64,000 nt of DNA, taken from contig NZ_CP012643.1 of the NCBI RefSeq assembly GCF_001310085.1, positions 310,001 to 374,000 on the forward strand, in the 5' to 3' direction. The notes beneath the pieces were generated by a model. The model worked only from the letters and a program-made list of their open reading frames with translations. It made no database searches and had not been told where the DNA came from. The first letter of the stretch is position 1, and the number at the start of each line of letters is the position of its first letter. The stretch comes from Rufibacter tibetensis (GTDB lineage: Bacteria > Bacteroidota > Bacteroidia > Cytophagales > Hymenobacteraceae). The translations under genes and the position numbers were made by a program. Positions 16,014 to 24,730 of the stretch are shown piece by piece.

Positions 16014-18716
16014 TTATTTCTTTGGTTTGTCTGCGGAGTTCCACAATTCGTTTTGGGCTGGTATTTGATCCCCTACTAATTCCAATAACTGAATGGCATT
16101 TAAGCACCATTGTGCGATGTTGTTAGTGGAGACGCCGGGCACTTCTTCCAGTGGTTTCACCGCCTGCACCCCATTAATCAGCTTTGGATCAAATTGCTCA
16201 GCAGTTCTCGGGTGTAAGAACTCGGCCCAGGCACGTTTGGCCAGTTCCGGGTTCTGTTTCATTTTGGAGGCGTAGGCAGGCAATCGGGCAAAGTGTGGAC
16301 CGGGAGAACCAAGGGTGGCGCGTTTGCCCAAGGCTTTTTCTATGGTTTCTTCCGAAGCCCCATATAGTTCGCTGTACTGGAGCCAGAGTCTGTTCCAGGT
16401 TTTGTCCTGCAGAAGGTCCGTTAGCTCAAAAGCTACTTCAGGACCACCCATGAGTACAGTTAAATGCGCAGAACCAATGGCGTCATTGCTGAGCATGTGC
16501 ATTTTCTGTGTGGCAGGATCATACCCAAAAGCCCCTTGGTTGCCGGAAAAGAATCCATAGGGCATTTTGGCGAAGCTATTCACCCCAGCCATGATCTTGT
16601 CGCGCCAACGTTTGTCGCCGGTGCGCTCCCATTCGGTCATCCAATTGCCCACCAACGCCAGCCAATCTGGCCCGATGCGGGAGTGCGTGGGGTATTGGCT
16701 TTTGGGTAGAATCAGGCGAAGCGGGTCTACTTCCACCAAGGCTTTGTCGGCGGTTTGCGCTACTTCTCGCATCATGTCACCGGTACGTTCGTCAGTGGTG
16801 AGATAGTAATAGAACCGGCGGTAAGGCGCCTGGCTTTCGCGCACTTCTTTGGAGCCATCGCCCCAGTGCCGCACGTTGTGGCGAGAACCTAAGCCGGCCA
16901 TTCTCCCGATGTGGTAGACATCCACCTCGCTCGTGTGCCGGGTCATGGCTTCGGCCATTTTGAAGATATCGGCGCGGCCGGTACGCAGGAAACTGTACCA
17001 CAACCACATGTCCGGGGCAAGTTCGGTGTTGGCCCAGGCAAAGCCACCTATGTCATAGCGCCAGGTATGCCGCACCGGATCATAGGCGTGCATGACATCG
17101 CCGTAGTTCCAGAAGCCGTACCAGTTGCGCTGGTCTATTTCTTTTTGGTAGAAAGTAATGGCTTTGTCCAGTTGCTCCTCTATCCAACGCTTACCGGAAG
17201 TGGAACGGTCTGGCAAACTCCACACCCCGAAGGTGTTCACCGAATGCAGGTATTCTGGCGTAGTTACCAGCAAAGGCGTTTGGCTGCTGATGTTTGCCAG
17301 GCTGCTCAACTCTTCATTGGACGGTACATTCGCGCTGGCAAAAAGGGTCAGCTCACTGGTGCGGGCAATTCCGTATGGCGTGCTGAATCCTTCCTGCACG
17401 TCTTCATAGGTAGCCTCCAGGCCGTGGGCGAGGGTGTCATAGTGCCGCATGTCCATGGCCTCGGCGTACGGCGACCAAAGCCAGACTTTCAATTCCGCCA
17501 TACTTTTTGCCGCATACCGCACTTCCAACGCAGCTGGGTACGACTGCCAGAAATCTTTCAACCCAATGGCTAAGCCGCCTTGTACATCCCCAACAAAGGC
17601 CAACCCGGTAGCTCTTTTCCCGGCAATGGCATCTAACCAAGTGCTTTTCGTATTGGTCCTCTTCTGAATATTGAAGCCATCGGCGTTGTTCTGCATCAGT
17701 TTGTAGTCGTTCCAGATAGGGAAATCCTGGATAAGCTTCTGTTCGGGCGCGGCAAACTCCTCCTGGTTTGCAATGCGTTTGCCGGCCACCTGGTCTGCAA
17801 ACACATTTTTCCCTTGATAGTTCACCGGACGTCTGCCCACCAGCGGTTTCACCGGCTCGGCCCAAATGCCAGGTCCTTCCCCTGAGAAGCGCACATGCCG
17901 GTTGTGCATCTGCTCCCGCATGGGCACCGAGAAAACCACCGCCAATCCTTTGATAAAGTCCTGCTGATCGTTGCCGTCATAGATGAGGGTGTTCACGATG
18001 CGCACCGCGTTTGAACCCGCATAGAAGTACAAACGGGTACTGAACGGAAGCCACGTGCGTTGCCCTTTTTCCGCCTGCAGTTTTCCTTCTACCCGCACCA
18101 CCGCCCTTACGGGTCCGGTTTGCTCTACGGTGACTTTCTCTACTTTGCTCAAATACCGGTCTTTGGTAGGCGATTCGTGCGCTTCTCTATCGGGGCCATT
18201 CTGCAGCACACATTCTAACCGGCCCCGGCTTCCTACCATTCGGCCTTCGGTAACTAAGGAGTCCAGCAGAAAACTGCCGTTTTTAGGCACAACACATTGA
18301 AGGTTTCCGGTATGGATGCGGATGCTTTTGCCCGTTTCTTTCAACTGAAGTTTCTCTTGCTCTCTGGGGGCTTGTGCCTTACCCAGATTTAGTTTCAAGC
18401 CATTGTTTTCTGGTCCGGCCACCGTGGCAAAACCAGTCCACTTCAGAGAGCCATCAGGCCAATACGCCATGGACCAGGCCTGTAAGGGAAGTACCTTTCC
18501 GGCAGCATTCGTCAGGTAAAACTGCTGTCCCTTCTTCACTGTTCCCTTAGGCCAGGGCACGCCCCAACTTACCCCGGTAGCCCCATGAATGGTTTGGTTA
18601 TGCAGCCACTTCAGGTCTACTGGTTGCGCCTTTCCTTTTTGGGCCAAACCTGGAAAAACAACGCCAAAACAAAAGCTGAAACAAAGGAGCAGGAAGTGGA
18701 TACGTGACTTTTCCAT
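16014..18716 (-). CDS. Exo-rhamnogalacturonan lyase-like protein, PL26 family
   Basis: 900 residues after ATG 18716 with a Sec signal (FGVVFPGLAQ). The central (alpha/alpha)-barrel part has NWYGFWNYGDVMHAYDPVRHTW, YDIGGFAWANTELAPDMWLW and RTGRADIFKMAEAMTRHTSEVD, which match my memory of the PL26 / PcRGLX three-domain exo-RG lyases; the N-terminal beta-domain opens with TGVSWGVPWPKGTV and PLQAWSMAYWPDGSLKW. PL26 removes unsaturated disaccharides from RG-I ends, complementing the PL11 endolyase. The gene lies between a terminator (18825-18858) and the DUF6250-like gene. I found no copy of the PUL promoter motif in its 155-nt upstream gap, so it may depend on readthrough or a different promoter. 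Family call is good; exo mode is inference. Confidence 0.78.
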   Translation of the reverse strand: MEKSRIHFLLLCFSFCFGVVFPGLAQKGKAQPVDLKWLHNQTIHGATGVSWGVPWPKGTVKKGQQFYLTNAAGKVLPLQAWSMAYWPDGSLKWTGFATVAGPENNGLKLNLGKAQAPREQEKLQLKETGKSIRIHTGNLQCVVPKNGSFLLDSLVTEGRMVGSRGRLECVLQNGPDREAHESPTKDRYLSKVEKVTVEQTGPVRAVVRVEGKLQAEKGQRTWLPFSTRLYFYAGSNAVRIVNTLIYDGNDQQDFIKGLAVVFSVPMREQMHNRHVRFSGEGPGIWAEPVKPLVGRRPVNYQGKNVFADQVAGKRIANQEEFAAPEQKLIQDFPIWNDYKLMQNNADGFNIQKRTNTKSTWLDAIAGKRATGLAFVGDVQGGLAIGLKDFWQSYPAALEVRYAAKSMAELKVWLWSPYAEAMDMRHYDTLAHGLEATYEDVQEGFSTPYGIARTSELTLFASANVPSNEELSSLANISSQTPLLVTTPEYLHSVNTFGVWSLPDRSTSGKRWIEEQLDKAITFYQKEIDQRNWYGFWNYGDVMHAYDPVRHTWRYDIGGFAWANTELAPDMWLWYSFLRTGRADIFKMAEAMTRHTSEVDVYHIGRMAGLGSRHNVRHWGDGSKEVRESQAPYRRFYYYLTTDERTGDMMREVAQTADKALVEVDPLRLILPKSQYPTHSRIGPDWLALVGNWMTEWERTGDKRWRDKIMAGVNSFAKMPYGFFSGNQGAFGYDPATQKMHMLSNDAIGSAHLTVLMGGPEVAFELTDLLQDKTWNRLWLQYSELYGASEETIEKALGKRATLGSPGPHFARLPAYASKMKQNPELAKRAWAEFLHPRTAEQFDPKLINGVQAVKPLEEVPGVSTNNIAQWCLNAIQLLELVGDQIPAQNELWNSADKPKK

Positions 18717-18824
18717 GGGGACTAGCTTTAAATTGTGGCAGACGGCATTCGTGATCTTTATTCAGAAGTAACCTCACACGTTGGTGGCAAGGCAAAAAAC
18801 TTCCATCGGTAGAGAAGTAAAAAG

Positions 18825-18858
18825 TTTCGGGCCTGCTTTTGTAAAAACAGGCCCGAAA
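18825..18858 (-). terminator. Terminator after GH106 copy 2
   Basis: TTTCGGGCCTG (18825-18835) pairs with CAGGCCCGAAA (18848-18858), with T4/A4 pairing inside. Reading leftward the stem is followed by CTTTTTAC. It separates the sulfatase-to-GH106 operon from the PL26-like gene. Confidence 0.78.
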
Positions 18859-18871
18859 TAAAATGCTTTTT

Positions 18872-21733
18872 TTATAGAGAACTGGAGACGTTCTTAGCGG
18901 TAGTGCTATATGGAGTTAAGGTCACCGGCCCGATCAACCCAGAGGGCATTGGTTTCCAAACCGATGCGTCAAAAGGCTTGTAGTCGATGTTCACGAAGTT
19001 GATCTCGTGGTAATTACGCCATTGTATTTTCTGCTGGTCCATGTTCCGGATGCGGTTGGCCATCAGGTTGGCAACCTCCACTTTTAGGGTGTTTTTACCA
19101 GGTTTCAAGTACTGCCCTACTCTTGTCTGGAAAGGGATCCCATAAAGCGTACCTACCTCCTGACCATTAATCCAAACCTTGGCGCTTTCGCTTACTTTCC
19201 CCAAATCCAGCACATATTCATCTGCTTTTTTAGAAGGTACGTCAAAGGTGATGGTGTACTCTCCGGTGCCGGAAAAAGCTTCGGCTTTTTTGTCTGCCAG
19301 TTCGGTCCAGGATTTCAGTTGAGTGAGTTTCTGAGCAATTGGCAGATCAGGACCGCCCTGGGTGAAGGCAAGGTTCCAGGTGCCTTTTACTTCCAGCGGC
19401 GTACCGGCATTGTCCAGGTATTGCCATGCCAACACTTCAGGCGTTTGGTTTGTGGTTGCCTTCAGGATAAGCGCTTCCCCGGATTTCATCTGCACCCGCA
19501 CATTGGTTTTGCCATTGGTAACGGAAGAGGCAGCCAGTCCGGCATTGCCGTTTTGCGGATCCATCAGGACGACCGACTGGGCAGCAAGGTTCAACGGAAT
19601 GGTGGTGTCAATGGTTTTAGGCGTGTGGTTCACCAGGAAGTAGTACTTACCAGTGCCGATGTTCCGGCGGGTAAATTTCAGCCCGGTATCGGTGAGTGAT
19701 TCGCGCTCAATGTTTTTGAAGGCAAGGGCCTTCTGGATGTCTGCAGAAAGAAGGATTTCACCGCTGCCGGCTTTCATTTGCTTGATGCCATTTGCGGCAT
19801 CAGTGAAGGTGAGCGACTGCGTGAGTTGTTTCAGTTTCTGTCTTCTGCCGTTCAGGTCGTGTAAGCCGGGCACATCTGCCGGCAATTGCTCCATGATCAC
19901 GGTAGCGCCCTGGTTGGCCAATTGAATGGCTTTTTCGAAGGTAGGCACGGCCATGTACTTGCTCTGGGGCAGCACCAACACTTTGTGCGCCGGAGCAGCC
20001 GAGGCGGTCATGATCTGGCCGTTGCTCACGCTGGATGCCTGCAGCATCTGGTCTGAGACAAAGTCAAGCGAGTAGCCCGCGTCCATCAGTTTCTTTGACT
20101 GCTTGTAGAACTGCGTTGGGTGCAGCCACTCGTCAATGTCGTGCACTTTGATCATCATTTCCATGCCTTCGGGTTTGCTCCATACGTCATGGATAGGCCA
20201 GTACACTAGCAGTTCATTGTCTGCCGTGCCCGACTGCAACACCGATTGCACGCGGGTGATGTATTGGTTAAAGCCGTTGAACTGCGGCCACAAGCTGTTG
20301 GCCGGGGTCATGTTCAAAGAAGCGTAAAACAGCCAACCTGGCCAAGCGACTTCTTCTGGCGAGTAGGTCACGCCGTGGTAAAACACATGGTTCACCCCAG
20401 ACAGGAAAACCTGCTCCACCTCGGGCTTCATTTGGGAATAAGACGTCTTGAAATGCTCCCCTAACCAAGTAAAAGTCTCACTGGACACCAGGTTTTTACC
20501 CGTTACGTGCGCCGCCGAAGAAGCAAACTTCAGCATGATAGGATCTGGGTCTACGTTGCGCACATCAGCACTGTCGCGGCGCAGGCCCGGGATGGGGAAA
20601 TAACTGGACCCGAAGGTTTCACACTCTGGTATATCCACGGCAGCGTACAAGTCCAACAGGTTGCCCGGTGAGCCGTGCGATTGGTTTTTGGTGAGGCTGT
20701 TGTGTTTGTGCGCCCAAGCGTTCCAGGGCTGATAGAAGTTCTCATAGAGCATTTCGCCCATGGTCTCGCGGTAATCAGATTTTACCCGGGCTACGGTCTC
20801 TGAGTGCTCTTTGCTTACCAGTTCCCGCAGGTAAGGCCGCAAATCATACCCTCGCCGCTTTTGGAAGGCCTCAAAAAAGCCCGCCGACCAATCTGCGCCG
20901 TACACTTCATAGCTATCGTTGTAAAATGCTCTTACGCCATGATTGCTGCCGTTGAAGGCTTGGGTAAAAGGAAGCAGATAAGCCTCTGTGGCCTCTTTAG
21001 ACAAGTGATCTAAGGTGTAGCCTACGCCACCGGGTGCCGCTCTTTTCACCATCTGGCGCGTCTTTCCATTAAATGCCGCATAAATCTCCCAGGTACCGGC
21101 CGGGGCTTTCCAGTTCAGCTTGCCATCGGCGGTAGTCTTGTCGGTTAGGTTCAGGATGGCGCCTTTAGGGCCATAGGCTATGACGGCCTGCAACACTGCT
21201 CCTACTTCCTTTTGTTTGGGGTCTTTTATCTCCAGCGTTTCGGTGAGGGTCTGGCCACCGTTTAGGGTGTACTTTTGCATAATCAGCCGCGAAGCCGCAT
21301 ACTCCGGTTTCACCTGCGGACCACCGAAAGGCCAGCCTGTTCCCTGCGTCAGGTCTACGCCCATGTTCAGACTGCCTGCTTTCTTCACGGTGAAATCCAG
21401 CATGCCCATCCATTTGGGAGACAGGAAATCTATGTACTTGCTTTCGTGTTCTTTGGCCCCGTAAATGGGCGCAATCTCCACACCCCCTATTCCAGCTTTC
21501 GCGTATTCGTCCAGTAGCCGGTTAATATTCTTTTCATCTACGGCGTTGCCCATCCACCACCAGCGGGTCCAGGGGCGGTTTTCTTTTTTCACCTCGGGCC
21601 ACAGGGCACTGCTTTGGGTCTGTTTTTCAGAAACTGCGCTGGAAACGGAATTGGAAGCTTGGGGCTGTCGGCAATTGGCCAGAATGGAGCCACACAGCAC
21701 AAGCGAGGCAAGGAATTTAAATTTATGCGTCAT
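18872..21733 (-). CDS. Alpha-L-rhamnosidase, GH106 family (copy 2), lipoprotein
   Basis: The longest frame starts with TTG at 21772; the ATG at 21733 gives a proper lipoprotein signal (MTHKFKFLASLVLCGSILANC), leaving 953 residues. GH106 motifs: RPWTRWWWMGNAVDEKNINR, GVEIAPIYGAKEHES, FLSPKWMGML, GVDLTQGTGWPFGGPQV, HVFYHGVTYSPEEVAWPGW and the C-terminal jelly-roll EYVLDLGKVSESAKVWINGQ. Being lipid-anchored, unlike copy 1 with its Sec signal, it probably acts in a different place or order on RG-I oligosaccharides. Last gene of an operon with sulfatase, formylglycine-generating enzyme and L-rhamnose mutarotase, so its product, L-rhamnose, links the whole operon. Confidence 0.93.
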   Translation of the reverse strand: MTHKFKFLASLVLCGSILANCRQPQASNSVSSAVSEKQTQSSALWPEVKKENRPWTRWWWMGNAVDEKNINRLLDEYAKAGIGGVEIAPIYGAKEHESKYIDFLSPKWMGMLDFTVKKAGSLNMGVDLTQGTGWPFGGPQVKPEYAASRLIMQKYTLNGGQTLTETLEIKDPKQKEVGAVLQAVIAYGPKGAILNLTDKTTADGKLNWKAPAGTWEIYAAFNGKTRQMVKRAAPGGVGYTLDHLSKEATEAYLLPFTQAFNGSNHGVRAFYNDSYEVYGADWSAGFFEAFQKRRGYDLRPYLRELVSKEHSETVARVKSDYRETMGEMLYENFYQPWNAWAHKHNSLTKNQSHGSPGNLLDLYAAVDIPECETFGSSYFPIPGLRRDSADVRNVDPDPIMLKFASSAAHVTGKNLVSSETFTWLGEHFKTSYSQMKPEVEQVFLSGVNHVFYHGVTYSPEEVAWPGWLFYASLNMTPANSLWPQFNGFNQYITRVQSVLQSGTADNELLVYWPIHDVWSKPEGMEMMIKVHDIDEWLHPTQFYKQSKKLMDAGYSLDFVSDQMLQASSVSNGQIMTASAAPAHKVLVLPQSKYMAVPTFEKAIQLANQGATVIMEQLPADVPGLHDLNGRRQKLKQLTQSLTFTDAANGIKQMKAGSGEILLSADIQKALAFKNIERESLTDTGLKFTRRNIGTGKYYFLVNHTPKTIDTTIPLNLAAQSVVLMDPQNGNAGLAASSVTNGKTNVRVQMKSGEALILKATTNQTPEVLAWQYLDNAGTPLEVKGTWNLAFTQGGPDLPIAQKLTQLKSWTELADKKAEAFSGTGEYTITFDVPSKKADEYVLDLGKVSESAKVWINGQEVGTLYGIPFQTRVGQYLKPGKNTLKVEVANLMANRIRNMDQQKIQWRNYHEINFVNIDYKPFDASVWKPMPSGLIGPVTLTPYSTTAKNVSSSL

Positions 21734-21801
21734 GAAGAAAAATCTGGGTGAGTTGGGAAAAGGGTGCGTCAATCAAGCTGCTAGTTTACTCTAGGTGGAG
21801 G

Positions 21802-22113
21802 TTACGCCATGTAGAACACCTCTTTTAGAGGAACCGAGACGGGTGAATTGTCGGGGTTGGTTTCCATGATGTCGGCCATGTAAGCCCACCACTTCTGCAC
21901 AATCTCAGTAGTGCCTAAATCCTGGGAAGAAGCGCCCTGCTGTTTCTGCACGGCAAACAAGGTGTTGGTTTCTGCATCCAGAAAAATGGAATAGTCGCTT
22001 ACGCCAGCTTCTTTCAATAACTGCGAGAGCTCCGGCCAGATGGCATCATGGCGCTTTTGATATTCGGCTTCGCAACCAGGTTTTAGTTTCATTTTAAAAG
22101 CAAATCGCTGCAT
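21802..22113 (-). CDS. rhaM: L-rhamnose mutarotase
   Basis: Interconverts alpha- and beta-L-rhamnopyranose in the cytoplasm so that rhamnose isomerase receives its substrate. From the ATG at 22113 the product has 103 residues, the family size, and the catalytic His of [12 protein letters not shown] falls at position 22, as in the E. coli enzyme; [28 protein letters not shown] is the conserved C-terminus. A longer frame begins at 22143 but adds an unconserved leader. It is the only clearly cytoplasmic enzyme of the PUL and sits 68 nt before GH106 copy 2, tying rhamnose release to its catabolism. No rhaA, rhaB or rhaD is present in the window. Confidence 0.93.
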   Translation of the reverse strand: MQRFAFKMKLKPGCEAEYQKRHDAIWPELSQLLKEAGVSDYSIFLDAETNTLFAVQKQQGASSQDLGTTEIVQKWWAYMADIMETNPDNSPVSVPLKEVFYMA

Positions 22114-22152
22114 ATCTTTATCTGTTCTTTCTATTGATTTCAAGTTCAGGAA

Positions 22153-22977
22153 TTAGATGGACTTGGCGCACCTAAAACCGGTATGGAAGAGCGCGGTCTC
22201 GCGGGAAGAGGACGTACGCCCATTGATCTGGTAGTTGTGGCAAAACGTGGAATCGCACATGAACGAACCGCCTTTCAGAAGCATCACGTCGGGCATCTGC
22301 GGTTGCCCCTCCTCCATGAAAGCCTCCGATGTCCATTGCCACACGTTCCCGCCCATATCCGTCAGGCCGTGCCCCGTTTTCCCGAAGATTCCCACCGGAG
22401 CGGTATAGGGATAACCATCCTCTCCGGTGTTGTTTCCCGGGAAGCTCCCCTGCCACACGTTGGATTTGAACTGGTTATTTTCTACCAGCTTGTTTCCCCA
22501 GCTGTAGCGGGTGTTGTTTTTGCCGTTGCTGCGGGCTGCGTACTCCCACTCATACTCGGTGGGCAGGCGTTTGCCGGCCCATTTGCAGTACGCCACGGCG
22601 TCATTCCAGCTCACCTGCGTTACGGGGTGGTTGTCCTCAGCTTTGGCGGTTCCTTTGCCTAAAGGATACTCCCAATTCGCGCCGGCTACCAAGGTCCAGG
22701 TCTTTTTCTCCGGATCAAAAACCCCGGCATCCCCGAACTTCTCTGCGTCTGTTTTATAGCCGGTTTTCTGAATAAAGGTCCTAAACTCGGCTACAGTTAC
22801 CGGATGCTGGTCCAGCAGAAATCCTTCTAGTTCTACCTCCTGCTGGTCCTCTCCTACTGTTCTCAGGAAAGACCCTTCCGGAATGTACTGCATGCCAGCG
22901 GGCACGTGTTCCGGTGCCTGCTCTTTGCAAGCAGCCATGACCATTAGAAACCCGATGAGAAGGAGAAATTGCTTCAT
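22153..22977 (-). CDS. Formylglycine-generating enzyme (sulfatase activator), lipoprotein
   Basis: 274 residues of the FGE-sulfatase/SUMF1 family. Unlike the many inactive homologues, it keeps the active cysteine pair in GGSFMCDSTFCHNYQINGR (Cys241 and Cys246), which binds copper and oxidises the sulfatase cysteine to formylglycine. Other family motifs: HPVTVAEFRTFIQKTGY, HPVTQVSWNDAVAYCKWAGKRLPTEYEWEYA, DMGGNVWQWTSE and HTGFRCA. The N-terminus is a lipoprotein signal (MVMAAC, Cys17), so the enzyme works outside the cytoplasm, probably on the periplasmic face of a membrane. Its start overlaps the sulfatase stop by 4 nt (ATGA), pointing to translational coupling with its likely only client. 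Confidence 0.9.
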   Translation of the reverse strand: MKQFLLLIGFLMVMAACKEQAPEHVPAGMQYIPEGSFLRTVGEDQQEVELEGFLLDQHPVTVAEFRTFIQKTGYKTDAEKFGDAGVFDPEKKTWTLVAGANWEYPLGKGTAKAEDNHPVTQVSWNDAVAYCKWAGKRLPTEYEWEYAARSNGKNNTRYSWGNKLVENNQFKSNVWQGSFPGNNTGEDGYPYTAPVGIFGKTGHGLTDMGGNVWQWTSEAFMEEGQPQMPDVMLLKGGSFMCDSTFCHNYQINGRTSSSRETALFHTGFRCAKSI

Positions 22978-24587
22978 TTGCTTTTTTTCTGCTTATCATA
23001 CTCCAACAACTGCGCAAACGGCACCACATTGGCGCGTGTAGCCCAGGCGTTGTAAAGGGCTTCCATTTCCTGCACCTTTTTCGGATTCTGAGCACTAAGG
23101 TCGTTTAACTCTGACCTGTCTGTTTTAATGTTGTAGAGCGCCCACTTATTCTCCGGGAACATAGACACTAGCTTCCAGTCGCCCTGCCGCACGGCGCGGT
23201 TGCCTTCGTGCTCAAAGAAGATGGCGTCGTGCCCCTGCCATTTCTGCCCTTTAAACAAAGGCGCCAGGCTGATGCCTTCCATGGGTTTGATGGTTTTCCC
23301 CTGATAGGTTTTAGGATAAGCCACTCCGGCTAAATCCAGCGTAGTGGCCATCAAATCAATGATGTGGGCCGGCTGATGGTTGATGCTGCCGGGCTTGATA
23401 GTATTGGGAAAATAGGCGATAAACGGCGTGGAAATGCCGCCTTCGTGCTCCCAGCGCTTGAACTTCCGGAAAGGCGTGTTGCTCAGGTTGGCCCCTTCGT
23501 ACTCGTATGCCGTGAAAGAAGCAGGATCACTGGCCGGCATCTTACTGGCGGCCAGAATTTCAGGCGTGAAGGCTGGACCGTCAATGTCTTCGTAACTGCC
23601 GCCGTTATCTGACAGGAACATGATGATGGTATTTTTGTCTTCACCGGTTTCTTTCAGTTTCTGGCGCAGGCGTCCTATGTTCTGGTCCATTCTGTCTACC
23701 ATGGCCGCGTACACTGCCATTTTCTCCTCCCATATTTTCCTTTCCGCAGCAGGCACAGATTCCCAGGCGGGCACTTCTTCGTCTCTGGGGGATAGCTTGG
23801 CCGTCTGGGGCAGAATGCCCAAGGCCTTCATGCGTTTGAACCGCTCCTCGCGCAGCACATCCCAGCCTTTGCTGTACTTACCGCGGTATTTGGCAATGTC
23901 TGTTTCCAGGGCGTGTAGCGGCCAATGCGGGGCGGTATAGGCCAGGTACAGAAAGAAAGGCTTGGCTTTTTCTTTGCGCTCGTCTATGAATTTTAAAGCA
24001 AAATCGGTGTAGGCGTTGGTGGCGTAGAAGTCTTTGCCGGGCGTGTAAGCCGCATCGTCCAGACCGTAGGTGAGCTTCTGATTGGGCCGGTAAGGTCGGT
24101 TCCCGAAGTAGCTATTGGCCCCGTCCAGCAACCCGAAGTACCGGTCAAAGCCCTGCTTTACCGGCCAGTGTTCTTTGCGGTCGTTCAGGTGCCACTTGCC
24201 GGTCATCAGGGTGTTGTAACCGCCTTCTTTCAGGGCTTCGGCAATGGTCACGCACTCCTCGTTCAGCATGCCGCGGTAAGACGGGTGCTCGCGCTCGTTC
24301 ACCATGTGTCCCACGCCGGCCTGGTGCGGATAAACGCCCGTGAGCAAAGAAGCCCGGGTGGGGCAGCACCGGGAGGCGTTGTAGAACTGCGTCATTTTAA
24401 GGCCGCCTTTGGCCAGGGCATCTAACTGCGGCGTCTGGATCTCAGACCCAAAGCTACCCAGGTCAGAATAGCCCATGTCATCGGCTAAGATGATGATGAT
24501 GTTGGGCTGCACCTTTTGCGGCGCCAGCCCTAGCAAAAAACCTGAAGCAAGCACCAGGGAAAGGCTAAGGAAACGTTGCTTGATCAT
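22974..24587 (-). CDS. Sulfatase (type I, formylglycine-dependent)
   Basis: 537 residues from the ATG at 24587 (a longer frame from 24620 has a poor leader). Signal peptide ends near LLGLAPQ. Type I sulfatase features: metal-binding ILADDMGYSDLGSFGSE (Asp36, Asp37), the activation motif CCPTRAS with Cys74 as the residue to become formylglycine (C-x-P-x-R), TGKWHL, and FLSDNGGSYEDIDG. It is exported and matured by the adjacent lipoprotein FGE, with which it overlaps. Its place in front of rhaM and a rhamnosidase suggests a sulfated rhamnose- or uronate-containing glycan, such as an algal or unusual pectic side chain; the sulfatase subfamily and substrate cannot be read from motifs alone. Confidence 0.9.
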   Translation of the reverse strand: MIKQRFLSLSLVLASGFLLGLAPQKVQPNIIIILADDMGYSDLGSFGSEIQTPQLDALAKGGLKMTQFYNASRCCPTRASLLTGVYPHQAGVGHMVNEREHPSYRGMLNEECVTIAEALKEGGYNTLMTGKWHLNDRKEHWPVKQGFDRYFGLLDGANSYFGNRPYRPNQKLTYGLDDAAYTPGKDFYATNAYTDFALKFIDERKEKAKPFFLYLAYTAPHWPLHALETDIAKYRGKYSKGWDVLREERFKRMKALGILPQTAKLSPRDEEVPAWESVPAAERKIWEEKMAVYAAMVDRMDQNIGRLRQKLKETGEDKNTIIMFLSDNGGSYEDIDGPAFTPEILAASKMPASDPASFTAYEYEGANLSNTPFRKFKRWEHEGGISTPFIAYFPNTIKPGSINHQPAHIIDLMATTLDLAGVAYPKTYQGKTIKPMEGISLAPLFKGQKWQGHDAIFFEHEGNRAVRQGDWKLVSMFPENKWALYNIKTDRSELNDLSAQNPKKVQEMEALYNAWATRANVVPFAQLLEYDKQKKSK

Positions 24588-24653
24588 AAGAGGAAGCCTT
24601 GGGTTTAAAACAGAAAACACCTACCGGATGAGCTTTTAAAGTTTCATCCATGC

Positions 24654-24698
24654 TAAATATAGCAAAGCCCTTCCGGCTGATTATCCTGCTGTAACCTG
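24654..24698 (-). promoter_or_regulatory. PUL regulon promoter for the sulfatase-FGE-rhaM-GH106 operon
   Basis: On the + strand: TAAATATA (24654-24661; TATATTTA in gene sense), 20 nt, then TATCCTGCTGTAACCTG (24682-24698). It ends 67 nt before the sulfatase start. Confidence 0.72.
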
Positions 24699-24730
24699 CT
24701 TGTGTAAGGCTTCCTCCTACTGATTAGCAG

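Noticed and set aside
15913-16110. N-terminal extension of the DUF6250-like lipoprotein
   Set aside because: It would overlap the PL26-like gene by 97 nt and precede a clear lipoprotein signal; the ATG at 15912 is preferred.
16911-17573. 220-codon open frame on the + strand inside the PL26-like gene
   Set aside because: Antisense to conserved motifs of the lyase; no recognisable domain.
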